From contig NZ_SMYZ01000004.1 of NCBI RefSeq assembly GCF_004919685.1, positions 62,001 through 126,000 of the forward strand: a stretch of 64,000 bases of DNA. The letters are read 5' to 3'. The position numbers were made by a program, and so were the translations under genes. Shown here piece after piece: positions 24,492 to 33,705 of the stretch. The notes under the pieces were generated by a model. That model did not search any database and was not told where the DNA came from. It saw nothing but the letters and a program-made list of their open reading frames with translations. The stretch comes from Mesorhizobium norvegicum. Its GTDB lineage: Bacteria; Pseudomonadota; Alphaproteobacteria; Rhizobiales; Rhizobiaceae. The stretch's first letter is position 1; the number at the start of each line of letters is the position of its first letter.

Positions 24492-25763
24492 TCAGGCCTC
24501 GCGGCCAAACCGCGACGCTTCATGACGCGCGCCCCAGACCGGCATGGCGGCTTCGATCTCGGCCTCCGACTTGAAGGCGTCGGAGGCGTAGCGATCAACA
24601 CGGAACCGCCCGGCGGAAACGAACGGGGTCTGCCCGAGGACCAGTTCGCAGGAGAGCCGGCCAAGACCTGGTCCATGGGTGACGCCGCTCTCATTGTCGC
24701 CGCCGACAACCACGACGTTGTCGCTGCCGGGCACCTTGCCGACGATGAGGCCGTTGTCAGGCGTGTAGCACGGCACGCCTTGCGCCCAGCTCGCGATCGT
24801 CGAACCGCGCAGTGGCGGGAATACCGTCTGCAGCTCGGCAAGCTCCTGCTCAGAGGTCTCCTGCATTAGCTTGAGATTGTGCGGCTGGCCGGGCTCGATT
24901 TCGTTATCGTTCGTCTTGTACAGAGGTTTGTAGTGCCGGCCGGTTCCCCACATGACGGCGCCGAATGTCTCGCGCAGCCACAGCCGCAATTCGCGGCACT
25001 GGACGGTGGGAATGGTCGACGGCAGCCCACGGTCGTCGGTGACGATGCGCGTCGCGACGACCCGCAGCAGAGGCAATTGCCAGCCGAGGCCCGATATGAC
25101 CCGGTTGTTCCAGGCGCCGGCGGCAACGATCACGCCATCGGCCTCAAGGCTGCCCTGGTCGGTCTCGATCGTCACCCGGTCGCCGGCATCATGGACGGCC
25201 GTGACACGTGTCTTGCTGCGGAAGATGCCACCGAGCTCGCTGATCTGGCCGGTCAGCACCCCCATCGCCAGCTTGGTGTCGAGCTGGATGCCGAGCGGAT
25301 TGTAGGCCGCCGAATTGACCCGGGCCGGGTCGATGAGGCCTTGCATCTTCTGGCCGATCCGCGCGGCGTTCAGATCCTGCATTTCCGGCGGCGCATAGGG
25401 AGAGTCCAGCACCGGGCGGACAAAACGCTCGCGCCCGTCCTCGGTCAGCGCCATGATCAAGGTGCCGTTCGGCCGATAGCCGATCTCGACGCCGACCTCA
25501 TGCAGCCGGCGATAGAAATCGAGGCCATATTGCTGCAGCTGGAGGCCTTCTTCGCCGAGCGGGATCATGCCGGCGGACCAATGAGAGACAAATCCCGCGC
25601 CAGCGCTGGTGGTTGCAGCACCCGGCTGGCCCGCATCGATGACCGTCACCTGGCGCACGCCGGACCGCAGCAGATGGAAAGCCGCGCTGCAGCCGATGAT
25701 GCCGCCGCCGATCACCGCGATATGCCTGTTATCTCCCCTGCCATGGCTGCCGTTTGAACTCAT
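24492..25763 (-). CDS. FAD-dependent oxidoreductase (DAO superfamily)
   Basis: 423-residue flavoprotein. ATG at 25763 has an excellent ribosome site (AAAGGAGA). Rossmann motif HIAVIGGGIIGCSAAFHLL near residues 14-32, then the GAATTSAGAGFVSHWS segment; the C-terminus has VVVVGGDNESGVTHGPGLGRL contacting FAD. No signal peptide. Likely oxidises a secondary amine or amino acid (sarcosine oxidase-like, D-amino acid dehydrogenase-like or proline-type). Its start overlaps the stop of the S9 peptidase gene by 4 bases (25760-25763), so it oxidises a product of peptide breakdown in the simplest reading. An alternative is a partner for the nearby Rieske enzyme in N-demethylation. Confidence 0.87.
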   Translation of the reverse strand: MSSNGSHGRGDNRHIAVIGGGIIGCSAAFHLLRSGVRQVTVIDAGQPGAATTSAGAGFVSHWSAGMIPLGEEGLQLQQYGLDFYRRLHEVGVEIGYRPNGTLIMALTEDGRERFVRPVLDSPYAPPEMQDLNAARIGQKMQGLIDPARVNSAAYNPLGIQLDTKLAMGVLTGQISELGGIFRSKTRVTAVHDAGDRVTIETDQGSLEADGVIVAAGAWNNRVISGLGWQLPLLRVVATRIVTDDRGLPSTIPTVQCRELRLWLRETFGAVMWGTGRHYKPLYKTNDNEIEPGQPHNLKLMQETSEQELAELQTVFPPLRGSTIASWAQGVPCYTPDNGLIVGKVPGSDNVVVVGGDNESGVTHGPGLGRLSCELVLGQTPFVSAGRFRVDRYASDAFKSEAEIEAAMPVWGARHEASRFGREA

Positions 25764-27760
25764 CCCTGGTCTCCTTTTGCTGATGGTCCGGTGCCGCCGG
25801 CTGGACCCACATGTCTTTCCAGCCACCACAGAATGCGGGCGGCGCTGTCGATATATTCGGGGTAGCCGCGCAGGCTGTGTCCGGCATTCGGATAGATGAC
25901 GAGCGCGCTCGGCGCCCCCGATCTGAGCGCCGCGAAATGGCATTCCTCGGCCTGGCCGGGCGGTGTGCTCTTGTCGATGGCTCCGGCCATGATCAGCGTC
26001 GGCACGATCTTCTTCTGTTTGTGGAAGGCAGGGCTTCGCGAAAAATAATCGCCACCTGATTCCCACGGCGACGTCGTCAGCATGATCTCGTCAAATTCGG
26101 GGATCTGCGATGTCCGGTGCTGGCTGTACCAGTCGCCGACCGGAGAGATCGGTATCGCCGCCGCGAAACGATCGCTTTGCGACGGCAGCCATGCCGACAT
26201 GAAGCCGCCATAGCTGGTACCCGTCACGGCGACGCGCGCGGCATCCACAAGGCCCCGCTCGATCAACGCGTCAACGCCGCTGATGATATCCTGAGCGTCG
26301 GCGCCGCCCATGTCGCCCTTCACCGCGCGGGCAAAGTCGTCGCCGCGCCCGGTGCTGCCCCTGGGGTTGGGGAAGAGGACCGTCCAGCCGCGACTGGCGA
26401 GAATGGCGCCGGCGCGCGACCGGCCCAGCCAGCGGTTGCGGTGCGCGGAGACCGGTCCGCCATGGACGTCGACCAGCAGCGGCGTCGGGCCGGTGACCGC
26501 CTGTGGCCGCACCAGCCAGCCCTGGATCCTCAGCCCGTCCGGCGCCGTCCATTCGAACGGCTCGATCGTGCCGCACGGTGCTGTGGCGCCGGCTTCACCT
26601 TGTGCTGCCAGCGAGGCCAGTTCGACAATTGTGCCGTCGGTCTCTTCGGCCAGGAACGGCGCGCGCGACCAGGATTCGGCGATGAACAGCGAGCCCTTGT
26701 CTCCGATCGGACTGGACGCGGGCACCCACTCGCCATGGGTAAGTTCGCGCGACGCACAATGTTGCGCGGCAACCGAGTGCTCGAGCGAGAAATCTCCGCT
26801 TGCCGTTTCGGGACCGCGCGCGCCGGCGAAATGGATCATCGTCGTCGAGCGCCATTCGATCGACGTCACATCGATGCCCAGCGTGTCCGCCATCGCAACG
26901 TCGCCCGTCGTCACGTCGAGAATGGAAAGCAGGCCCGAAACCAGTCCGCGATCGCTGCAGAAGGCCTGCACGAACGCGACCTTGTCGCCGCTCGGGTTGC
27001 CTCTGACACAGCCGATCTGGTCCCGCGGCGCGTGAACGATCCGTGCCTCACCCGAGCCGGCGTCGACCAATGCCAGCCGCGCCCTGTACCAGCTGCCTTC
27101 GCTGTGATCGTCACTGACCAGTGCCGCGATGCTGTCCTTGCCGGACCAGCTTGCTTCCCAGACATTCAACGGCGGTGCCGTGAGCTGGCGCGCAGTGCCG
27201 TCGAGATCCCATATCCACAGGGTGCGCCACAAATCCTCGCCTTCGCCGAGCCGCACCTCGGGCAGCCAGGCCTCGGCTTTGGCGGGCTGCTTCTGGGCGT
27301 AGCCGCCATGGATGCCGGCAAGGTCCGCGGCGGCGCCGGCAACCACGAGAAGAAGCCTTTTGCCGTCCGGCGACCAGTCGATCTGCTCGATGCGCCCACG
27401 CAAGGCGACGCTCGCGACAACAGCGCCGTCTGACCTCGTCTCGATCAGGTCCGTCGCAGGACCTTCACCCTGGCAGGCGAATGCCAGCACCGTGCCGTCG
27501 GGCGACAAGCGGATCTGACGCGCTTCCCTGTCGCTGAGGCGCTTGATCGCGCCACTGCCGCGCTCGACCTGGTAGAGCCTGCTGCTGGTTCCGCCCTCGA
27601 TCGGTCCTTCGAAACTCTGGCCGATAAAATAAAGCTGTCCAGCATCCTGATGACCACACAGCGAGCGGCCGCCGAAAACATGTCCGGGTGCGCCCAGAAG
27701 ATCGCTGTAGAACCTGTGGACGGCTTCGAATTCCACTGACGAGCGAAAATCCCGTTGCAT
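25760..27760 (-). CDS. S9-family prolyl-oligopeptidase-like serine peptidase
   Basis: 666-residue enzyme with an N-terminal beta-propeller (TolB/WD40-like blades such as IRLSPDGTVLAFAC and IDWSPDGKRLLLVV, residues about 50-380) and a C-terminal alpha/beta-hydrolase domain. Catalytic triad: Ser516 in GTSYGGFMS, Asp596 in AGAIDKSTPPGQ, His628 in NAGHSLRG. No signal peptide, so it cleaves imported oligopeptides in the cytoplasm, likely acylaminoacyl- or prolyl-peptidase type. Translationally coupled to the FAD oxidoreductase. Divergent from the M19 dipeptidase-like gene, sharing a palindromic operator at 27875-27888. Confidence 0.9.
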   Translation of the reverse strand: MQRDFRSSVEFEAVHRFYSDLLGAPGHVFGGRSLCGHQDAGQLYFIGQSFEGPIEGGTSSRLYQVERGSGAIKRLSDREARQIRLSPDGTVLAFACQGEGPATDLIETRSDGAVVASVALRGRIEQIDWSPDGKRLLLVVAGAAADLAGIHGGYAQKQPAKAEAWLPEVRLGEGEDLWRTLWIWDLDGTARQLTAPPLNVWEASWSGKDSIAALVSDDHSEGSWYRARLALVDAGSGEARIVHAPRDQIGCVRGNPSGDKVAFVQAFCSDRGLVSGLLSILDVTTGDVAMADTLGIDVTSIEWRSTTMIHFAGARGPETASGDFSLEHSVAAQHCASRELTHGEWVPASSPIGDKGSLFIAESWSRAPFLAEETDGTIVELASLAAQGEAGATAPCGTIEPFEWTAPDGLRIQGWLVRPQAVTGPTPLLVDVHGGPVSAHRNRWLGRSRAGAILASRGWTVLFPNPRGSTGRGDDFARAVKGDMGGADAQDIISGVDALIERGLVDAARVAVTGTSYGGFMSAWLPSQSDRFAAAIPISPVGDWYSQHRTSQIPEFDEIMLTTSPWESGGDYFSRSPAFHKQKKIVPTLIMAGAIDKSTPPGQAEECHFAALRSGAPSALVIYPNAGHSLRGYPEYIDSAARILWWLERHVGPAGGTGPSAKGDQG

Positions 27761-27874
27761 CGGATACCCTCACAAGGATGCGTTCAGGACCCGTCGCGCA
27801 TCCATTCGCTGGAGCCGCGCCGCATTGTCCGAATGGCAGCGACGGCGACCATACAGGCTCATTCCGGACTGTCT

Positions 27875-27888
27875 AGACACATGTGTCT
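27875..27888. promoter_or_regulatory. Palindromic operator AGACACATGTGTCT (copy 1)
   Basis: Perfect 14-base palindrome between the divergent S9 peptidase (start 27760) and M19 dipeptidase-like gene (start 27991). The same outer arms AGACA/TGTCT recur at 29188-29201 before the peptide ABC operon, and both copies are preceded by CT. Shared motif, symmetry and position make it a probable repressor site common to the peptide block. The regulator is not identified. Confidence 0.6.
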
Positions 27889-27990
27889 GTGGCCTGATAC
27901 TTGATGCGCACTGCATCTGGATCACACGTCCGGAACGCCGCTTGATCCGGCCTTCCGTCGTGTTGGTGTTGCCGAGAGAGCGAGGAAAAA

Positions 27991-28983
27991 GTGACCGTTT
28001 CGACTGCCGCCAAGGCCATTTTCGACAGTGAAATCATATGGGATGCGCATTCCGGCTTCATGCCGGACCCGGCTGCGGACCTGAACAATCTTCAGATCTG
28101 GCGTGACGCCGGCATCAACTATCTGTCGATCGATGTCGGCTTCGACCTGTTGCCCTGGGAGCAGACAGTGCGGACCCTGGCGAATTTCCGCCACTGGATC
28201 CTTGCCAATCCCGAGCACTACACGCTGGTCTCCTCCGTCGCGGAAATCCGCAAGGCCAAGCTCGAGGGCAAACTGGCGATCACCTTCGACATCGAGGGCA
28301 TGAACGCGCTCGACGGCCGCATCGAGATGGTGGAGTTCTATCACCATCTGGGCGTCCGCCAGATCCTGTTTGCCTACAACAGGAACAACCTCGCCGGCGG
28401 CGGTTGTCACGATGTCGAGACCAGCCTGACGGCGTTCGGCCGCCAGGTCATCGACGAGATGAACCGTCTCGGCATGTTCGTCGACGTCACCCACACCGGC
28501 TACCGCACCTCGATGGAGGTGATGGAGTACTCCAACAGGCCGGTCATCTTCTCGCACTCCAACGCCAAGGCCCTGTGCGGCCATGGCCGCAATATCACCG
28601 ACGAGCAGATAAAGGCCTGCGCGCGCACCGGCGGCATCGTCGCGATTGTCGGGCTCAATCGTTTCCTGGGAGAAGGACGCACTGACTCAGACAGGCTGGC
28701 TGACCACATCGAATATCTCGTCGACCTGGTTGGCCCAAATCATGTCGGCATCGGACTGGACTACGCCTTTCCGGTAGACTTCAAAGGCATCGACCGCATC
28801 ATTTCCGACAACCCGCAATTCTGGCCCAAGAGCGAATATCCGGAGGGGGCGACGACCTACGCGGCTCCAGGTCAGATGCGTGAACTGACCGACGTACTTC
28901 TGCGCCGCGGCCAGTCCGAGCAGACCGTGCGCGACGTCCTGGGCGGCAATTTCATGCGCCTGGCGGCTGAAATCTGGAAGTAA
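27991..28983 (+). CDS. M19-family membrane-dipeptidase-like metallohydrolase
   Basis: 330-residue amidohydrolase-fold protein of the renal dipeptidase family. Ligand positions: His20 in WDAHSGF, Glu102 in FDIEGMNAL, His168 in DVTHTG, His189 in IFSHSNAKAL, and the catalytic Asp in GIGLDYAF. The usual HxD has Gly22 in place of the second zinc ligand Asp, so the binuclear centre is altered. C-terminal GGNFMRLAAEIW matches the family ending. No signal peptide. Sits between the S9 peptidase and the peptide importer under the shared operator, so a dipeptide, cyclic dipeptide or lactam substrate is plausible. Confidence 0.87.
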   Translation: MTVSTAAKAIFDSEIIWDAHSGFMPDPAADLNNLQIWRDAGINYLSIDVGFDLLPWEQTVRTLANFRHWILANPEHYTLVSSVAEIRKAKLEGKLAITFDIEGMNALDGRIEMVEFYHHLGVRQILFAYNRNNLAGGGCHDVETSLTAFGRQVIDEMNRLGMFVDVTHTGYRTSMEVMEYSNRPVIFSHSNAKALCGHGRNITDEQIKACARTGGIVAIVGLNRFLGEGRTDSDRLADHIEYLVDLVGPNHVGIGLDYAFPVDFKGIDRIISDNPQFWPKSEYPEGATTYAAPGQMRELTDVLLRRGQSEQTVRDVLGGNFMRLAAEIWK

Positions 28984-29047
28984 AGGGAGGCGGAGAGGCG
29001 CATCTCCGCTCCAGCTCTTGATCCAGCAGCAACCGAATGGCGAGGCC

Positions 29048-29076
29048 AGGCCGCACCATTCTGTGCGGCCTCATTT
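29048..29076 (+). terminator. Rho-independent-like terminator after the dipeptidase gene
   Basis: Perfect 9-base stem AGGCCGCAC (29048-29056) and GTGCGGCCT (29063-29071) with a 6-base loop, followed by CATTT. Separates the dipeptidase transcript from the peptide importer operon. Confidence 0.65.
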
Positions 29077-29187
29077 CACCTTGCCCGCCCGCCCATGCCG
29101 ACGCATCGGCGGGGTCGGATCGGATATCGAGATTTCCCGCAAGATCGCTCGTATCCAAGATTCGGACATGTCGGCAAAATTTTCGCT

Positions 29188-29201
29188 AGACATACGTGTC
29201 T
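29188..29201. promoter_or_regulatory. Operator AGACATACGTGTCT (copy 2)
   Basis: AGACA-N4-TGTCT, matching copy 1 at 27875-27888 in the outer five bases of each arm and preceded by the same CT. It is followed immediately by TATTAT (29201-29206), which could be a -10 box, so a bound repressor would block transcription of the peptide importer operon that starts at 29298. Confidence 0.6.
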
Positions 29202-29297
29202 ATTATTAGCAGTTTTAGATGACCGACACATTCGGCCCGGCTTGGGGAATGGCCAGCGGCTGGAAACAAGACCAAGAAAACAACAGAGGGGTAGAGT

Positions 29298-30857
29298 ATG
29301 TCCATCCTAGCCAACACCAGGGTTTCGCGCCGCAGCCTGCTTGCCGGAGCCGGCGCTTTCGGCCTCGCCTCGATGGTCAATCCACGAGTTTCCTGGTCGA
29401 GCGACGGGCCGATCCTCAAGGTGCGATCCTACGCCGACATCCAGACGCTCGACCCTTGCTTCCGGCTGGCGGCGCCCGAAGGCGACATCACCAGCGTCAT
29501 CTTCGCCGGCCTCGTCGTCACGACGCCGGGCGACAGCTGGGGCTGGCGGCCGATGGCGGCGGAGACGATCAAGCAGCTCGATCCGCTGACCGTCGCCTTC
29601 CAGCTGCGCGACAATATCGGCTTCACCGATGGCTACGGCCAGATGACGGCCGAAGACGTCAAGTTTTCGATCGAACGCATTGCCGACCCCGCCAATAAGA
29701 GCCCCTATTCCGGCGACTGGGCAACGCTCAAGGAAGTCGAAGTCAAGGACAAGCTGTCGGGGCTGATCCACCTGAAGCAGGCCTTCGCGCCGCTGTGGAC
29801 ATCGACCTTGCCGACGCCGTCCGGCACCATCCTGTCGAAGCGTGCCATCACCGAACTCGGTGGCAAGATGGGCGTCAAGCCGGTGGCCCAGTCGGGCCCC
29901 TACATCCTGAAGGAATGGCTGCCCAAGCAGCGCACCGTGCTGGTGCGCAATCCCGACTGGAAGTACGAGCAAGGCGCCTTCGCGGAAATCCACATCCATC
30001 CGATCGAGGACGAGAAGACGGCCGAACTCGGCTACGAAGCCGGCGACCTCGACTACACCTGGACCGCGGTCTCCTCCATCTCGCGGCTGAAGCAGACGCC
30101 GCCGCCAAAGACGACCGTGGTCGAGAAGCCTTCGCTGGCCTTTGTCTGGCTCGGCATGAATCAGGATGTTGCCCCCTTCAACAATCCCAACATGCGCCGC
30201 GCGGTACAGTACGCCGTGGATCGCAAGGCAGTGGTCGACGCCGCCTATTTCGGCGCCGCCGCCACCGCCACCGGCATCATCGCGCCCGGTCTGCCGGGCC
30301 ATCGCGAGAAGAACCTGTTCGATTTCGATCCGGACCGCGCCCGCGACATGATCGCCAAGGAGGGATTGGCCGGCACGACGATCACGCTCGACATCCTCAA
30401 CAAGACCGAGCGCCTGACCGCGGCGCAGGTCGTGCAGTCGAACCTTCAGGATGTCGGCCTCACCGTGGAGATCAAGCAGAACGACAGCGGCACCTTCTGG
30501 ACGCTTGGCGCCAAGGAAGGCGACTATTGGAAAAAGCTGCAGATGATCATCAGCCGCTTCTCCATGCAGCCGGATCCGAGCTGGGCGACAGCCTGGTTCA
30601 CCCGCGACCAGATCGGCGTCTGGAACTGGGAGCGTTTTTCCAGCGAGGAGTTCGACAAGCTCAATGCCGAAGGCATGGTCGAGCTCGACGCGGCAAAACG
30701 CGATGTCATCTACAAGAAGCTCCAGGATCTGATGGAGGAAAACGGCAACTACGTTTTCCTGACGCATGAGGTCACCGGCATCATGAATCGAGACACGCTT
30801 GTGGCCGGCCTGAAGCCGAACGGCGAACCCGTGTTCACCGACTTCAAACCGGCATGA
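29298..30857 (+). CDS. Peptide/opine-type ABC transporter substrate-binding protein (family 5)
   Basis: 519-residue periplasmic binding protein of the oligopeptide/dipeptide class. Twin-arginine signal SRRSLLAGAGA with Arg11-Arg12, suggesting Tat export. Typical family features are LKVRSYADIQTLDPCF near the mature N-terminus, the FTDGYGQMTAEDVKFSIERI segment, RNPDWKYEQG, and NNPNMRRAVQYAVDRKAVV. Starts after AGAGGGG. First gene of the importer operon 29298-34679. The cargo is presumably the peptide-like substrate of the neighbouring S9 and M19 enzymes. Confidence 0.92.
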   Translation: MSILANTRVSRRSLLAGAGAFGLASMVNPRVSWSSDGPILKVRSYADIQTLDPCFRLAAPEGDITSVIFAGLVVTTPGDSWGWRPMAAETIKQLDPLTVAFQLRDNIGFTDGYGQMTAEDVKFSIERIADPANKSPYSGDWATLKEVEVKDKLSGLIHLKQAFAPLWTSTLPTPSGTILSKRAITELGGKMGVKPVAQSGPYILKEWLPKQRTVLVRNPDWKYEQGAFAEIHIHPIEDEKTAELGYEAGDLDYTWTAVSSISRLKQTPPPKTTVVEKPSLAFVWLGMNQDVAPFNNPNMRRAVQYAVDRKAVVDAAYFGAAATATGIIAPGLPGHREKNLFDFDPDRARDMIAKEGLAGTTITLDILNKTERLTAAQVVQSNLQDVGLTVEIKQNDSGTFWTLGAKEGDYWKKLQMIISRFSMQPDPSWATAWFTRDQIGVWNWERFSSEEFDKLNAEGMVELDAAKRDVIYKKLQDLMEENGNYVFLTHEVTGIMNRDTLVAGLKPNGEPVFTDFKPA

Positions 30858-30865
30858 TATCGGCG

Positions 30866-30884
30866 GGCGGGGCTTGTCCCCGCC
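30866..30884 (+). other. Intercistronic hairpin between binding protein and permease genes
   Basis: GGCGGGG (30866-30872), loop CTTGT, CCCCGCC (30878-30884), followed by AAAG. It has no T-run. In transporter operons such hairpins usually protect the binding-protein mRNA and lower permease expression; that role is inferred. Confidence 0.5.
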
Positions 30885-30909
30885 AAAGACCGTCCGGCAG
30901 GTACCGAAA

Positions 30910-31857
30910 ATGATCCGCTACGCCCTCAAGCGTCTGTGGCTTGGCGCCATCATCATCAGCGTCGCCATGATGATGATGTTCGCCATGGTTTACCTCATTC
31001 CCGGCGACCCGGCCTCCGTTGCGCTGGGCCCTCGCGCGACGCCGGAGATGATGGAGGCGCTGCGCGTGCGCATGGGCCTCGACCAGCCGGTGTGGCGGCA
31101 GTTCCTGCATTTCTACGGATCGGTCCTGCGCGGCGACCTGGGCACCGAGGTGCTGTCGAACCGGCCGGTGCTGGACGTGGTGATGGAACAGCTTCCGTTC
31201 ACGCTGGCGCTGGTGGTCGGCGGCATCACCTGGTCGGTGGCGCTTGGCATCCCGCTGGGCTGCATCGCGGCGGTGCGGCGCGGCGGCTTTGTCGATCAGG
31301 TGATCGGGGTGCTGTCGGTGGCGATGATCGCGGTGCCGTCCTTCGTCGTCGCCATCTATTCGCTGCTGGTTTTCGCGGTCGCGCTGCAATGGCTGCCGGC
31401 GATCGGCGCCGGTGAGCCGGGCGACCTCGCCAGCCGGCTTCAGCACCTCATCCTGCCGTCGCTGGCGGTCGGCCTTGGCTGGATCGGCTACATCTCGCGC
31501 ATGGTGCGCGCCTCGATGCTGGAGACGCTGGAAGCCAGCCATATCCGCACCGCGCGCGCCTTCGGCCTGACCGAAAACCGGATCGTCTACACCTACGCGC
31601 TGCGCATCGCCGTACTGCCGACGATCACCTTGCTCGGCGTCGGCATCGGCCACATGCTGTCGTCTTCCGTTTTCGCCGAAATCGTCTTCGCCCGCCCCGG
31701 CATCGGCAAGCTGGTCTACGAGGCGATCTCGGTGCGCAACTACCCCATCGTCTCGGGAGCCGTGCTGGTCACCACGGTCTTCTTCGTCCTCGTCAACGTA
31801 GCGGCCGACATTCTGGTCGGCCTATTGGATCCCCGTGTCAGATCAAGTTTCAATTGA
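30910..31857 (+). CDS. Peptide-type ABC transporter permease (DppB type)
   Basis: 315-residue inner-membrane permease starting MIRYALKRLWLGAIIISVAM. About six membrane segments. It has the DppB-type N-terminal periplasmic region with a lower-case family pattern (MGLDQPVWRQFLHFYGSVLRGDLG) and the EAA coupling loop EASHIRTARAFGLTENRIVYTY. The end overlaps the GTG start of the DppC-type gene. Partner permease is the next gene. Confidence 0.92.
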   Translation: MIRYALKRLWLGAIIISVAMMMMFAMVYLIPGDPASVALGPRATPEMMEALRVRMGLDQPVWRQFLHFYGSVLRGDLGTEVLSNRPVLDVVMEQLPFTLALVVGGITWSVALGIPLGCIAAVRRGGFVDQVIGVLSVAMIAVPSFVVAIYSLLVFAVALQWLPAIGAGEPGDLASRLQHLILPSLAVGLGWIGYISRMVRASMLETLEASHIRTARAFGLTENRIVYTYALRIAVLPTITLLGVGIGHMLSSSVFAEIVFARPGIGKLVYEAISVRNYPIVSGAVLVTTVFFVLVNVAADILVGLLDPRVRSSFN

Positions 31858-32725
31858 GCTGCCATCCCGCAGCTTCCGTCTCGGCATGATGTGGCGCACC
31901 GTGCGCCGCATCATGCGCGAACCGCTCGGCGCCGTCGGCCTGACGCTGGTGACGGTCGTGGTGCTGTCGGCGGTGTTTGCCAGCGCCCTGACCAGCTATG
32001 CGCCGAGCAAGATATCGCCGGCCGAACGCTTCGCTTCGCCAAGCCTCCTGCATCTGCTCGGGACCGACCATCTCGGCCGCGATCTTCTGACCCGCGTTTT
32101 GTACGGCGGACGCGTCGCGCTTTTGATCGCGCTCGGCGCGACGGCGGTGTCGCTGGTCGTCGGCGTCGTGCTGGGGCTGATCGCCGGCTATGGGCCGCGC
32201 TGGCTTGACAATGTGCTGCTGCTGATCTTCGACGCGGTGAAGAGCTTTCCCACCGTCATGCTGGCGCTGACACTGGTCACGCTGTTCGGCCCCTCGCTCT
32301 ACGCGGTGGTGCTGGTGGTGATGCTGGTCAATGTGCCGGGCTATGCCCGCATCATCAGGACGCAGACGCTGGTGCTCAAGTCAGCCGAACATGTCATGGC
32401 GGCGCGCTCGATGGGGGCAAGCGCCGGCCGCATCCTGCGCGTTCATATCCTGCCCAACATCATCGGCCCGATCCTGATCCTGATATCGATGGACATTCCC
32501 GTGGTGGTGGCGATCGAGGCCGGAATGAGCTTCCTCGGGCTCGGCGTGCGGCCGCCGACGCCGAGCTGGGGTGCGATCCTCAATGACGGCTTCGCCAACA
32601 TCCGCGATTCCTACTGGATCGTGATCGCCGGCGGCCTGCCGATCGTGCTGACCACGCTCGGCTTCACCTTCTTCGGCGAGACCTTGCGCGACCTCTTCGA
32701 TCCCAGACTGAAGGGGCGGTCATGA
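31835..32725 (+). CDS. Peptide-type ABC transporter permease (DppC type)
   Basis: 296 residues from the GTG at 31835, overlapping the DppB-type gene by 23 bases; an in-frame ATG at 31886 would give a shorter protein. Contains FASPSLLHLLGTDHLGRDLLTRVLYGGRVAL, the hallmark of DppC/OppC subunits, and the EAA loop MAARSMGASAGRILRVHILPN. C-terminus ends GETLRDLFDPRLKGR. Overlaps the first ATPase gene by 4 bases (32722-32725). Confidence 0.92.
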   Translation: MSDQVSIELPSRSFRLGMMWRTVRRIMREPLGAVGLTLVTVVVLSAVFASALTSYAPSKISPAERFASPSLLHLLGTDHLGRDLLTRVLYGGRVALLIALGATAVSLVVGVVLGLIAGYGPRWLDNVLLLIFDAVKSFPTVMLALTLVTLFGPSLYAVVLVVMLVNVPGYARIIRTQTLVLKSAEHVMAARSMGASAGRILRVHILPNIIGPILILISMDIPVVVAIEAGMSFLGLGVRPPTPSWGAILNDGFANIRDSYWIVIAGGLPIVLTTLGFTFFGETLRDLFDPRLKGRS

Positions 32726-33705
32726 CGGTTCTCGACGTCAACAATCTGAGCGTCGCCTTCCACACCGAGAGCGGCCGGCTGGAAGCGCTGAAGCAGGTGA
32801 GCTTTTCCGTGCCAGCCAACCGCAGCGTCGGCGTGGTCGGCGAATCCGGCTGCGGGAAGTCGACGCTCATCAATGCCATTCTCGGCCTGCTTGCCGACAA
32901 TGGCGAAATCACATCGGGCGAGATCATCTTCGAGGGCAACAAGGACCTGGCCCGGCTCGACCCCACCGCGATGCGCGGCCTGCGCGGTCTCAGGATCGCC
33001 ACCGTGTTCCAGGATCCGATGGGCGCGCTCAACCCGGTGCTTTCGGTGGGGCGGCAGATGCGCGACATCCAGTATCGCTCCGGTCTGTCGAAGCGGGACA
33101 AGGATGCGCGCTCTGTCGCCATGCTGCGCAAGGTTCGCATTCCCGATCCGGAAAGCCGGCTGACGCAGTTTCCGCATGAGTTCTCCGGCGGCATGAAGCA
33201 GCGCATTGCCATCGCCATGGCGCTGATGATGGAACCGGCGCTGTTGATCGCCGACGAGCCGACCACGGCGCTCGATGCGACGCTGGAGGTGGCCACCATC
33301 GAACTGCTCAAGGATCTGCAGCGCGACATCGGCTGCTCGGTGCTGTTCATCTCGCATCATCTGGGCGTGATCGCGGAACTCTGCGACGAGATGATCGTGA
33401 TGTATGCCGGCGAGGTGGTGGAGAGCGGCACGACCCGCGAAATCTTCAACGACGCGCGCCATCCCTACACGCAGAAGCTGCTGGCCTGCGACCCCGCGCG
33501 GCTGTCGCAGCGTGTGGCTCGCCTGCCGACCATTGCCGGGACCTTGCCGGATTTGCGCCATCGGCCGAGCGGCTGCGTCTTCCAGCCGCGCTGCGATCGC
33601 GCCGACGCCCAATGCCTGACCGTGCCTCCCGCAGCCCTTATCGCTGGGTCGCACATCGCCCGCTGCTGGCATGCGGATATCCCTTTGGAAAGGGTGCGCG
33701 CATGA
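32722..33705 (+). CDS. Peptide-type ABC transporter ATP-binding protein (DppD type)
   Basis: 327-residue ATPase. Walker A GESGCGKS near residues 39-46, Q-loop VFQDPMGALNPVL, signature FSGGMKQRIAIAMAL and Walker B LLIADEPTTALD. The C-terminal oligopeptide-transporter extension keeps the Cys pattern (GCVFQPRCDRADAQC and a later Cys in ARCW), which in related proteins can hold an iron-sulfur cluster. Overlaps the next ATPase gene by 4 bases. Confidence 0.93.
   Translation: MTVLDVNNLSVAFHTESGRLEALKQVSFSVPANRSVGVVGESGCGKSTLINAILGLLADNGEITSGEIIFEGNKDLARLDPTAMRGLRGLRIATVFQDPMGALNPVLSVGRQMRDIQYRSGLSKRDKDARSVAMLRKVRIPDPESRLTQFPHEFSGGMKQRIAIAMALMMEPALLIADEPTTALDATLEVATIELLKDLQRDIGCSVLFISHHLGVIAELCDEMIVMYAGEVVESGTTREIFNDARHPYTQKLLACDPARLSQRVARLPTIAGTLPDLRHRPSGCVFQPRCDRADAQCLTVPPAALIAGSHIARCWHADIPLERVRA

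Larger units (their letters stand above)
28984..29297 (+). other. Intergenic region with terminator and operator/promoter
   Basis: Non-coding 314 bases. Holds a GC-rich imperfect hairpin right after the dipeptidase stop, the strong terminator at 29048-29071 and operator copy 2 at 29188-29201 followed by a TATTAT -10-like element. I see no gene here. Confidence 0.6.
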
